The translations under genes and the position numbers were made by a program. Positions 54,772 to 64,000 of a stretch of 64,000 bases of DNA are shown here, piece by piece. The notes beneath the pieces are model-generated. The model was not told where the DNA came from, ran no database searches, and saw only the letters and a list, made by a program, of their open reading frames with translations. Position 1 is the first letter of the stretch. The number at the start of each line of letters is the position of its first letter. Origin of the DNA: Ananas comosus (taxonomy: Eukaryota > Streptophyta > Magnoliopsida > Poales > Bromeliaceae); the NCBI RefSeq assembly GCF_001540865.1, contig NC_033621.1, forward strand, positions 6,894,972 through 6,958,971, written 5' to 3'.

Positions 54772-57481
54772 TGTCACGCCCCGAAACCGACACCAATTTG
54801 GTCCAGTTCGGGCGCGTCGAACAGACGCCGAACGGACAGCACCTCCCCTGTCCGCCCAAGGCCAACAGCGAGATCATGTACAACAAGTTTCCAGGAAATT
54901 ACTTGAATACATACATAATCACTCAACAACTACGAAGGGAGCACAATCAGTGCTAAACAATTAAGAGCAAGATACAAGTATAGAACAAACGAGTAATGAT
55001 AAAGAGAGAAACATCTATCGATTACATTCATTCAGCCTTTATAATACAATTTAATTATACATTAAGCTTCTAAACATAATATAAAGCTTACATCTTCCAA
55101 AATATAAACATTAGCTTACATTCATTCCAGAATATCTCACATCCTATACATCATCTACTCTCAATGCATATAATGGTGACTCTAATGCAGAAATAGGAAA
55201 GTAAACTAATGCAACTAGGGCGCTAGGCCCTTACCGCGATCCACGCCGTGTGAACTCGCGCTCGGCCCTGTAGTAAAATGGGGGGGGTGAGAACTAACTT
55301 CCTTAGTTCCCAGTGGGTTCGGCCGCCGACTCCGCCGATCTCCCCACTAGGTCCAAGTTGGGCACAAGTAGATAATCGATAGATAGATAGATAAGGAAAG
55401 CGGTAAATGACAGAAGTAAAGCTACTCTACTATGCCCAATCATAAATATATGATGCATGCACAATGAAATAGGTAAGCAGCTATCCGGTTATCATGTCCA
55501 AAGGTAAAGCTATTCACTCGTTCGTTTAGCTCATTTACTTGTTCATCAATCTCATGGCTTACCCGAAGGCTCGCCTACTGCTCACTAGGCATCTCGAAGG
55601 TAGGGAGGGTCAACTCGCACTACGAACCGAGACCGTCTGCCGGGGCCCAAAATAGGCAATCCCTTGGGACCCAAAATAGGCAATCCCACGTGACCAACTC
55701 CGGAGCGCACTACTTGTGTGGGGCTTCCATCACAAGATTTAAAAACAGACCGTGAACATGATCCAATCCTCATCTCGAGAATACCCTATTCTTTAGGGGT
55801 ACAATCATCATATAGTCCAGAGGTTTCACATACACTACGACTCATATGTGTCATTTGTTCTTTTGCTTACTATCAACTAAATGTCACTCGTTCATTTGTT
55901 TACTATCGACTAGATGCCACTCGTTCTTTGTTTAACATTAGACCAACCGTCGAGCCCATCTCTTTCTCTGCACTATAGGATTCACAAGTCTCGACCCAAT
56001 CCTTATCGATCCACTACTATGTCAAGTATCCAATACATGCTACGATATCATCAAGGAAAGCATAAGGAAAGGCAATGTACAATCATCCTATAATGCAATA
56101 ACACAAGATGCAAGAATCAAAATGTACTAAGACATAGAAGGGGGCCCGATTGCTTCGGGATGGACACCACCCACCTTTTACAGCGTTCCGATTGCTCATC
56201 GTCACTTGCAATCGGCCTCCCGCGGCGCATGCCGCTCGGCTTGACCCAATCCGCGCGCGCGACCACCAAATGACCTGAGATCCGCGATCCGAAAATTAAA
56301 GGTCTTCGGTTTCCTATTACGATGCTTCAAATCCGTTTACAGGATTTTACGACGTCGCCTCGGCCCTCCAGGCAGAAACGAAGCCTAAATGTTCGTTTCT
56401 TTAATAACTTTGCACCGGCTCGACGAATCGCTAAACCGTCGCTTCCAACGCGTTCAGTGACCTATCAATTAGGTTTCCAGAGGGTTAAATGAGATCAAAC
56501 CCTCATATTTTCAAAAATTGCATTTCGAGCCCTAGGTTTATAACTAGGCAAGAATTAATTAAATTGATTCTAGATTCTAGCAATAATCATCTATTTAGCA
56601 TGCTAAAATAACTCTAAATCCATTCTTGAAGCTTAAAACCCAAACTACAAAGAGATACCATTAAAGGGTTTTGAAGCTTACCTTCAAACCATGCTCCAAT
56701 GGAGAGGAAGAAGATGGAGAAGATGGAAATCCACCTTAGAGCTTCAATCTCCACCAAAATCATCTCTTTTTGGGAGAGATTTAGAGAGAGAAAGGAGAGC
56801 TTTCTCCTTTCCCTTCCATGCGTGTATGGGTGTGTGTGTGTGTCGGTTTGGGGCTGCTACGGCTGAGGAAGAAAGGGATTTAATCCCTTTTTACGAGTTA
56901 GCCCCTCAACTATTCAATCTTTCAATTTAGTCCCTAAATCTGATAAATTTCGTTGGAGCCCTTCTAAATGTCCAATTGAGCTCAAATTTGACAGGCATAT
57001 TCAGTTTAACGTACTGAGCAAGAATATATCTTAAGTTTTCAGTTTCGACCCCTTTTGGTCACCGAAAACTGTGCCGAACTGCAATCTCTATCAGATAGCC
57101 TTCGAATTTTATTTCTCACTCTACGGGTGTCAGAAAAATATGAAACCTTAAATCTAGCCTCATAAAAGTATTTCTGACATATCCTCCAATTTTCATAATT
57201 TTCTGAGACTGTGCATTTTCTACTAATATTTCTGTCCCGTTTCCAACAGAAAATTTCAGATCTTCTGTTTCATCCCGATTTCAGCACAAGTCACCTCTGA
57301 CTTATGTTTTACTTCTCTAAATCCAATAAAATAGTATCTCATACTATTTTTATTTATTTTTACTTTTATATTAAAAATCCGGTATGTTACATTCCACCGC
57401 AGCCTCACCGGAACCATTTAAATGGCTTTCCAATCGAACGTACACCGTAACCTCATGATTTTCGAAGTCCGGTACCTTACA
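54772..57481 (-). mobile_element. Solo LTR F (2710 bp) inside LTR E
   Basis: The perfect TSD tgcat is at 54767-54771 and 57482-57486. On the minus strand it starts TGTAAGGTACCGG (57481) and ends GGGGCGTGACA (54772), with the stem GGACAG...CTGTCC at 54834-54853 and a donor GAAG|GTAAGC at 56680-56681. A second LTR-like start, TGTAACATACCGG, lies 90 bp inside (57391). It has no GAGA-flanked ACCGGT array. A TGTG run is at 56829-56842. Confidence 0.9.
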
Positions 57482-58159
57482 TGCATAATCATCATATATT
57501 GAATACGAACATCTGTCTGTGATTTGCTTTTTTGCAGGCATTGTATTAGAAGTGCATTAGTTGGTTTGTTATTCTTCTTTATTGAAATACAAATGCCTGA
57601 ATTAGACCTAGTGGGTGAATCGGCGTGGTCGGCGGCCGAACCCACTGGGAACTTCGTTCTAGTTCTCATTACCACTAACCCTGCAGATCCGTGCGCGAGC
57701 GGGGTGGCGGAGGATCGAGGCAAAGGTGTTGCGCCATAGCTAGCGGCCCTCGAGATATAGGCATACCCTACATTTTGGTGTTCTCAACTGTAGGTGTTGA
57801 ACTGTATATGATGTAAAGCAAGAAATGTAAATTATGTTTTGGCTAATGTAAGAGCGATGTAAACAATGTATTTTGGGTTAAAGAAAAATGTGATGTAAAT
57901 GGAGTAGACTACTTGTGTTTGATTCAAATGAAATCAAATGACTTGTATATTGAATGCCTAGATAGTTTCGATGCTTTCACTTGTGGTTGTTGTTTGCCTT
58001 CGTGCAAACCTTGTATATCTCGCAATTCTCTTTTGTGAATTGCTTGTAATATACTTGTTGTTAGAGCCTTGGGCGGACAGGGGAGGTACTGTCCGTTCGG
58101 CGTCTGTCATGTGCTCGAATCCGACCAAATTGGCGGAACTCGGGGCGTGATAGATATGG

Positions 58160-58171
58160 TGGTATCAGAGC
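58160..58171 (+). other. Primer binding site of element E
   Basis: TGGTATCAGAGC, perfect, starting eight bases after the LTR end. The leader to gag (58172-58489) shows the same 'ggggcggacgactacataatgc' type inverted-repeat region as the other elements. Confidence 0.92.
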
Positions 58172-58482
58172 AATGTGAAAGCAAAAGTCTAGGATGGACT
58201 TAAGGACCTTAGGATTGGAAACCTTAGGAATTAGGACACGTATGACGTGGACTTGGATAGGCGAAAGCTAATTGATTGGGTTATAATTAGAACTTCTCTA
58301 AACAGAAATAGAGATGGATTCAAGGGAACGTTTGTTTTCTTTTAAAGGATTATGTGGGGCGGACGACTACATAATGCCGAGAGTAGAAAATGAACGTACT
58401 TGATTGCTTTCGCTTGATTGGGTAGTTATTTGGAACGAGTAAGAGTCTCGGATGTCGAGTATTAACGCGTGTGTTTCATTTC

Positions 58483-58484
58483 AG
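58483..58484 (+). promoter_or_regulatory. Candidate splice acceptor before element E gag
   Basis: TGTGTTTCATTTCAG|GACAA then ATG: a pyrimidine-rich tract and AG five bases before the gag start. Confidence 0.5.
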
Positions 58485-58489
58485 GACAA

Positions 58490-59840
58490 ATGTCACCGAG
58501 ACGTTATACGCGTTGGTCCGCTCCGGCATTGCCTGATGAGGTGCCAGAGCAAGTGGGATCCGATGAAGTTCGTGAGTTGCGGGCCCAAGTAGCAGCTTTG
58601 ACTGGGGCTATGCGACGGCAAGGGGAGCAGATAGAACGGCTCCATGACTTGGTGGCTCAATAGGCGGCGGTGGCTGCACCTGTACCTCAGGACCCGCTTG
58701 CACCTGTAGCACCTACGCCGATGGCTCCGGCACCAGTGACGGCTATTCCTCCGACAGCTTCGGGCTCTTCGGCCCCTATTCCGGAGGTACTCGAAGCCGA
58801 GCAGGAGCGGTCGTTGGCGGTATTGACGGCCTTCAAACGGTTTAATCCTCCGACCTTTTTAGGTGATGTAAAAGACCCATCGTTGATGGATGCGTGGCTT
58901 TCCGCGATGGAGGCGTTGTTCGAGGATATCTACACCCTCGAGAATGACAAGGTTCGTTTGGCGACTCACTGTTTAGAGGGGCCAGCTAGATCGTGGTGGA
59001 CACGAGTGAAGAATGGTCGGTCGTTGGATCCGGCTACTATGACTTGGGAGGCATTCCGGGAGATTCTACTGATGGAGTACTTTCCGGAGAGTGATAAGCG
59101 GAAGATCAAGGAGGACTTTCGCAAGTTAACGCTAGGAAGCCGGTCGGTGCGGGAGTATGAAAGGGAGTTCTCGCACATGATTAACTGCGTTCCCGGTTTG
59201 GTTCATAGTGATCGGGATCAGGCGGAGGTCTTTGAGTGCGGATTGCGGCCGGAGATATTCAAGACTGTTCATGCGCTCCGGCTGAAGACCTATGAATAGG
59301 TACTTGGTCGTGCGCTATAGGTAGAGCACAGCAACGCCATTGCTCGCGAGGAACGCGAGGCATTTGAAAGGGACAAGGACAGGGAGAAGTCCAAGAAGCG
59401 ACCGGCTGGTGGTTCCGCGGGGCAGTCGAGTTCCAAGCGACCCCCTCGGCACCCTAGATCGCAATGGTGGCGAGACAGGAGCCAGTCGAGGATTCAGACG
59501 AGTTCCTTCCCGTGCGTGATCTGCGGTGGGAATCATAGGCCGAATGAGTGTTCTCAGCATGACGGGAGGTGTTTCCGATGCAGCCAAGCGGGACACTTGA
59601 GATGGGATTGCCCGGGCGGCGCGTCACCTGCTCCGTCAATTGCTTCGGCTCAGTATGCTCCACGACAGCTTGCAGGACTGCCACCTGCCATATCCGCTGG
59701 GCGCGCTTCATCACCGCGTCAGCCAGAGGGATCACGTGCACCGAGTGGACGGGTTTTCGCCATTCAGGTGGTGGAGCAGCTTGCGGTACCCGACGACGTC
59801 GTGGCAAGTATCATTCTGATTAATGGCATTAGAGCGATAA
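58490..59840 (+). pseudogene. Element E gag
   Basis: It starts at ATG 58490 (MSPRRYTRWSA...). Order: EVRELRAQVAALTGAMRRQG coiled-coil-like part, a P/A-rich linker, the gag domain (WLSAMEALFEDIYTLENDKV, RSVREYEREFSHMINCVPG), a basic KKRPAGGS tail, two zinc knuckles (CVICGGNHRPNEC, then CFRCSQAGHLRWDC at about 59567-59610), and the linker PRQLAGLPPAISAGRASSPR. Stops at 58661-58663, 59297-59299 and near 59318; the frame breaks at about 59840. The first knuckle has three instead of four residues before His, as in A and H. Confidence 0.9.
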
Positions 59841-60400
59841 TTATTTGACACAGGTGCATCACATTTGTTTATTGATGCATCGTTTGCTAAGACGCATAGC
59901 ATGGATATAGAGCATAATTATGACTATTGGTGGGTTAACGCACCAGAACACTCGTTTAGAGTTCACGAGGAGTGCCTAGCTTGTCCGGTTCAAATCGGCG
60001 ACTGGATCATGCCGGTGGATTTGCTAGTGCTTAAGCAGATGTGGGGATTTGATGTCATCTTGGGAGTTAATTGGCTCTCCAAGTACTATGCTAGCATCGA
60101 CTGTGACAGTAAGGTGATCACTTTTCGTGAGCCTGGTCAAGAAGAGTTTGTGTATCGGGCGTGTAAAGGCGCCCGCTTTGCGGCGACTATATCAACGGTA
60201 AGGGCAAAAAAGATGATTAAGGGTGGTTGCAAAGCTTACTTGGCGACCATCGTGAACCCTCAAAAGGAGTGCCCAGAGTTAGGGAACATTCGGGTGGTGT
60301 GTGAGTACCCGGACGTATTTTCTGCGGTGTTACCGGGACTACCACCGGATCGGGAGGTCGAGTTTGTCATTTACTTGATTCCGGGTGCGGCACCAAATTC
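59841..60400 (+). pseudogene. Element E aspartic protease
   Basis: A frameshift of a few bases just upstream puts the DTGASH motif (59847-59864) in a new frame, open to about 60400. Later strands: HNYDYWWVNAPEHSFRVHEE and WGFDVILGVNWLSKYYASID. The linker to RT ([12 protein letters not shown]) is present, then a second frameshift near 60400. Confidence 0.9.
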
Positions 60401-61640
60401 CCGTATAGGATGGCACCGGTGGAGCTTAAAGAGTTAAAGGCCCAGTTGCAGGACTTGCTCGATAAAGGCTTCGTGAGGCCAAGCGTGTCCCCGTGGGGAG
60501 CACCGGTGTTATTTGTGAAAAAGAAGGACGGTACTCTTCGACTCTGCGTTGACTACCGCGAGTTAAACAAGGTGACGGTTAAGAACAAGTACCCATTGCC
60601 AAGAATAGATGACCTATTTGATCAGTTGCAGGGGTCGCGGGTATATTCGAAGATAAATCTTCAGTCGGGATATCACCAATTAAAAATCCGACCGAAGGAT
60701 GTGCACAAAACGGAGTATCGTACGCGGTATGGCCACTATGAGTTTACGGTGATGCCGTTTGGGCTTACCAATGCCCCGGCAGCGTTTATGAATCTGATGA
60801 ATAGGGTCTTTCGGCCATTGTTGGATAAGTGCGTCGTGGTGTTTATCGACGACGTGTTGGTATATTCGCGGAGTGAAGAAGAGCACGAGGAACATTTAAG
60901 AACCGTGTTGCAAATACTCCGAGACGAGAAGCTTTATGCTAAGCTCAAGAAGTGCGAATTCTGCCTTTCGGATGTGACCTTCTTAGGCCATGTGATACCG
61001 GGAGTGGAATCTCGGTGGACCCAAAGAAAATTGAGGCGATTCGAGATTGGCCTCGTCCTACGAGTGTGGCGGAAGTCCGCAGTTTCCTCGGATTGGCAGG
61101 CTATTATCGGCGTTTTGTCGAGGGGTTTGCGAAATTGACTACTCCTCTCACACGCCTTACGCACAAAGGAGTAAGGTTCGACTGGAGTGTCGGCTGCGAC
61201 CGAAGCTTCCAAGAGTTGAAAGAGAAGTTAACGTCTACCCCGGTACTTGCCTTGTCGACGCCGGGACAGGATTTCGTGGTGTATAGTGATGCTTCCTACG
61301 CCGGTCTCGGGTGTGTTCTTATGCAAAATGGGCGAGTCATTGCGTATGCTTCGCGCCAACTGAAAAGCTATGAGAAGAACTACCCGATACATGATCTCGA
61401 GTTAGCGCGGTCGTTTTTGCGTTAAAGCTATGGAGGCACTATCTTTACGGTGAGCATTGTGAGGTGTATACTGATGACAAAAGCCTCAAGTATTTGTTCA
61501 CCCAGAAAGAGTTAAATATGCGGCAGCGGCAGTGGCTGGAACTGATAAAAGATTATGATCTTACTATCTTGTACCACCCCGGTAAAGCCAATATGGTGGC
61601 CGATGCGCTGAGTAGAAAATCTGTTGAGGACTTGGCGACG
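60401..61640 (+). pseudogene. Element E reverse transcriptase and RNase H
   Basis: RT motifs: [46 protein letters not shown] (the catalytic FIDD box intact at about 60842), FLGHVIPG. A frameshift near 61005 breaks the thumb, then RT continues with [16 protein letters not shown] and [17 protein letters not shown]. RNase [23 protein letters not shown] with a frameshift near 61410, [11 protein letters not shown] (His replaced by Asp relative to element A) and [11 protein letters not shown]. The catalytic residues of RT are all visible, unlike element A. Confidence 0.92.
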
Positions 61641-62553
61641 GCGATTACTAGCCAACCGTCATTGCATAAAGAGATGCAACCGTTTGGATTGGAGGTAGTG
61701 GCGCCGGAAGTTCCGACTATCTTGGCGGCACTAGTGGTTCGACCGACCTTGTTGGAGCGAATTAAGGAGCGGCAAGCTGATGATCCATATCTTCAAAAGG
61801 TGCGGAATGATATTGACGGCGGACGCGCCGGCGATTTCGGCGTGGAACCTGGTGGTGCACTTCGGTTCAGAAACCGACTGTGCGTACCCAAGGACGACGA
61901 GATTCGTAAGAAGGTGTTGCAAGAGGTGCATCATTCCTTGTATAGTATTCACCCGGGCGGCACTAAGATGTACAAGGATCTAAAGGTGCATTATTCGTGG
62001 CCGGGCATGAAAAAGAACATTGGGGAGTTTGTGGCGCAGTGCTTGACGTGCCAACAAGTAAAGGTCGAGCATCGTTTTTCTGCGGGGAAGTTGCAAAGCT
62101 TACCAATCCCCATGTGGAAATGGAAGGATGTCGCGATGGACTTTGTGGTCGGACTACCCCGATCGCAAGCTGGACATGACGCCATATGGGTGGTTGTGGA
62201 CTGTTTAATGAAATCGGCTCACTTCTTGCCGATCCACACCACATGGTCAGGAGACAGGTTGGCCCAGGTTTACTTGGACGAGATAGTGAGATTGCATGGG
62301 GTTCCCGTGTCGATTGTATCAGATCGAGACTCCCGGTTCACTTCTCATTTCTGGAAGAGCTTGCAGGATGCTCTAGGCACGCGGCTCGATTTTAGTACGG
62401 CATTTCATCCTCAGAGTGATGGACAATCTGAGAGGACAATTCAGAAACTCGAGGACATGTTGCGAGCATGTGTGCTTGACTATCGTGGAGGATGGCATGA
62501 GTATTGCCGATGGCAGAGTTCGCTTACAATAACAGTTATCAGGAGAGTATAGC
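61641..62553 (+). pseudogene. Element E integrase, truncated
   Basis: Open in one frame from 61464 to about 62505. HHCC region: [20 protein letters not shown] and CLTCQQVK. Core: [16 protein letters not shown] (Cys where element A has Arg), [28 protein letters not shown], so D, D and E are all present. A frameshift near 62505 precedes the [10 protein letters not shown] segment, and LTR J cuts the gene at 62553. Confidence 0.9.
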
Positions 62554-64000
62554 TGTCACGCCCGGGTACCAGCGGAAGCATATCCGGTACGTGCACAGAC
62601 CCGCCATACACCTGCAGTATATAAGGCGTCTACAAGAAACAAGCCGATAGGAGTAAAAACATAACATAATCCTATCCTGATATCAGAGCGTAGTAAAAGT
62701 CACAAAGAATATCAACAAAAGAACGAGAGTATCCAACTCAAAATATAAGTACAAAAGAAAGTACTAAAACTGCCACATCTGGATCCAAAACTCATATACA
62801 ACCCAGGATACACAAAAAGTAGGTACAATGGTGGTCTCTCTATATATAGGGACATCACCCTCGGCAATAGCCCAAGTAGCAAGGTGATCGACTAGCACGC
62901 TCCTAGCAATGTCTAGCTAGACGCGACTCCCTTGCCACGATCCCTAGCCTCTCCTGTAGATGGCTCTGTAAAAAAAAACAACAATAAAAATGGCGTGAAA
63001 ACTATTAACAATAGTTCCCAGTGGGTAAGCCGCCAGCCTCAGCGAATTACACCACTAGGCTCATGATGTACTAAATGAAAATAAAAGCGATAATTGCATG
63101 ATATCTATATGCAATGCTAGCAGACAATAGGCATGTAATCAACATATAATCACGACTTCTGTAGTAATGAATCAACTGAATAATAAAAGCATAGCAACTA
63201 CTATACGCATGAATATAAACATTAATGTGTAAGTAAATACTGTACACCATAACTGATAAGCATTCATTACTGTCCAAAAGTCATTTAATACTTCCATTTC
63301 GTTTATAAGGACCAACTCACGGTAGTCCAACTTGCGCCACGCCTAATGGCCTCGTGGTAGTATACACTCCCCACAGCAATCCACTTCGGCACCCAATCCC
63401 GCACGGGCGAGCAACTGTCGCGTAGGCAAACTCCGGAGTGCCGACTTGTAGGGAGCGACCCTCACAAGCGTGTGCGAATGAGCACGATGGCAAGCAAGCA
63501 TATCCACTGTCCACATGTCTCAATTATCATGTTTTCATTTGCAATGTTCTTACTCTCGATCCTCTGATCGAAATTGCAATACACAAATAGTAACAAGACT
63601 AGTATCTACTAGATTGTAAACATATAAGAGTAATGCTAAATCACATGGCATTATAATCTTTCCACTATTATGGCACTGTCAACATAGTCATAAGCATGTT
63701 ATAGTTCTCTACTTTAGAGTCCAGAGAATATCATTGTTTTCTACTTTATAAGTGTATCCTACACTTCATAAGTCATTCTACAGTATTAGACATGATCATA
63801 AATACTTTTGTGCATGCAGTCTCTCTACTTCATCTCTACTTTATAGAGGTACAATGTCAAACATATCAAACATGATGGCAAAGATGTCCAAATTCATATC
63901 AATCACATAGTCGCAAAAAGCGCACTACAAAACCCATTCTATAGTGACATATAGAACATAGGGGAGCTTCACTTGCTCTGGTTAGGTCAAACCCACCTAT
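62554..64000 (-). mobile_element. LTR family G/J (minus), right part off-window
   Basis: On the minus strand its end is GGTACCCGGGCGTGACA at 62554, directly against element E integrase (left flank 'atagc'). Body: 'cacgtgcac' type block near 62590, 'gtgaaaactattaacaatagtt' (62995), 'actccggagtgccgactt' (63430), 'tgtgcgaatgagcac' (63472), then the repetitive 'tctctactttat' section (63690-63850) also seen inverted at 13040-13250. It is a solo LTR or the 3' LTR of a minus element lying to the right. No donor or array in view yet. Confidence 0.85.

Larger units (their letters stand above)
53070..58152 (+). mobile_element. Element E 5' LTR (53070-54771 and 57487-58152)
   Basis: It starts TGTAACATAGCGATTCC. 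The end reads GGGGCGTGATA, with T where all others have C. Without the insertion it is about 2.37 kb. Landmarks: TATAAAAAG at about 53180, ACCGGT array, CT-rich leader, consensus donor AAAG|GTGAGT at 53755, 'actccagagag' block near 54597, and the stem GGACAG...CTGTCC at 58075-58094. Confidence 0.9.
53070..62553 (+). mobile_element. Element E: Ty3/gypsy element from 5' LTR to integrase
   Basis: 5' LTR (53070-58152, including a nested solo LTR), PBS, leader, gag, PR, RT, RNase H and most of IN, interrupted at 62554 by LTR J. Same gag-pol type as element A, about 75-80% identical by eye, but with better preserved RT motifs. Five frameshifts and three stops were counted. The integrase end, any chromodomain and the 3' LTR are beyond LTR J, off-window or lost. 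Confidence 0.92.

Noticed and set aside
56691..56930. 79-codon frame near a TGTG run
   Set aside because: Antisense to the CT-rich leader of solo LTR F.
57391..57392. LTR F starting at 57391 with flank 'ttcca'
   Set aside because: The TSD does not match the left flank 'tgcat', whereas the start at 57481 gives a perfect TSD and rejoins LTR E cleanly.
1..64000. tRNA, rRNA, snRNA or microRNA genes
   Set aside because: No cloverleaf with A/B boxes, rRNA-like block or convincing long hairpin was noticed on either strand by eye; the tRNA-like words are primer binding sites.

Overview
The window is plant nuclear DNA, almost certainly from a retrotransposon-rich heterochromatic region of a flowering plant. 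I see no intact host gene, no RNA gene, no CRISPR array and no bacterial or organellar operon. At least 80% is long-terminal-repeat (LTR) retrotransposon sequence, mostly Ty3/gypsy of the chromovirus type (gag, DTG protease, RT, RNase H, integrase, and a chromodomain in one element). The LTRs are long, about 2.4-2.7 kb. They start TGTAA or TGTGA, end GGGGCGTGACA, and are followed by an initiator-tRNA-Met primer binding site (TGGTATCAGAGC). The species cannot be named from the sequence.

Layout, with elements lettered here. 1-2137: right part of a plus LTR (family C) inserted in the protease of minus element B (2138-6917). B is itself inserted in the gag of minus element A' (6918-11005). 11006-11446: unexplained CT-rich DNA. 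11447-27514: minus element H, whose parts are scattered. Its gag/protease remnant is at 11447-11717, most of its gag lies in a contig placed at 16230-17797, and its LTR is at 13367-14775, 25997-26954 and 27304-27514. H's LTR was split by a nearly complete plus element A (14776-25996: 5' LTR, PBS, gag, PR, RT, RNase H, IN, chromodomain, PPT, 3' LTR) and by a small solo LTR (26955-27298). 27515-32218: the only stretch poor in LTRs, with a Tourist-like MITE (28057-28522), a ~209-bp tandem duplication, a possible broken coding fragment and a protease relic. 32219-43 kb: an old minus LTR (K), a solo LTR of another family (35520-38634) hit by a family A LTR, then a plus LTR (L) carrying a minus TRIM element (39679-41363) that is itself split by a solo LTR. 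44279-53069: an old minus LTR (D) split by a second family C LTR and by a solo LTR with a perfect target duplication. 53070-62553: plus element E (LTR, PBS, gag to integrase) with a 2.7-kb solo LTR inside its 5' LTR, broken at 62554 by another minus LTR (J) that runs off the window.

Insertion order was read from 5-bp target-site duplications (TSDs), most of them found exactly. All coding regions carry stops or frameshifts, and element A also has substituted RT active-site residues, so nothing here looks autonomous. Six single Ns mark assembly gaps that hide much more than one base. Two TSD matches indicate that the 1.57-kb contig at 16230-17797 belongs in the gap at 13253.

The most interesting recurring signals are three. 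(1) A canonical splice donor lies after a purine-rich leader in at least 12 LTRs, and a splice acceptor a few bases before gag ATG in at least five elements; together these predict a leader intron that would remove the primer binding site. (2) Most LTRs carry arrays of ACCGGT palindromes flanked by GAGA/TCTC, which change copy number even between the two LTRs of one element. (3) A conserved GGACAG...CTGTCC stem sits about 85-100 bp before the LTR end.
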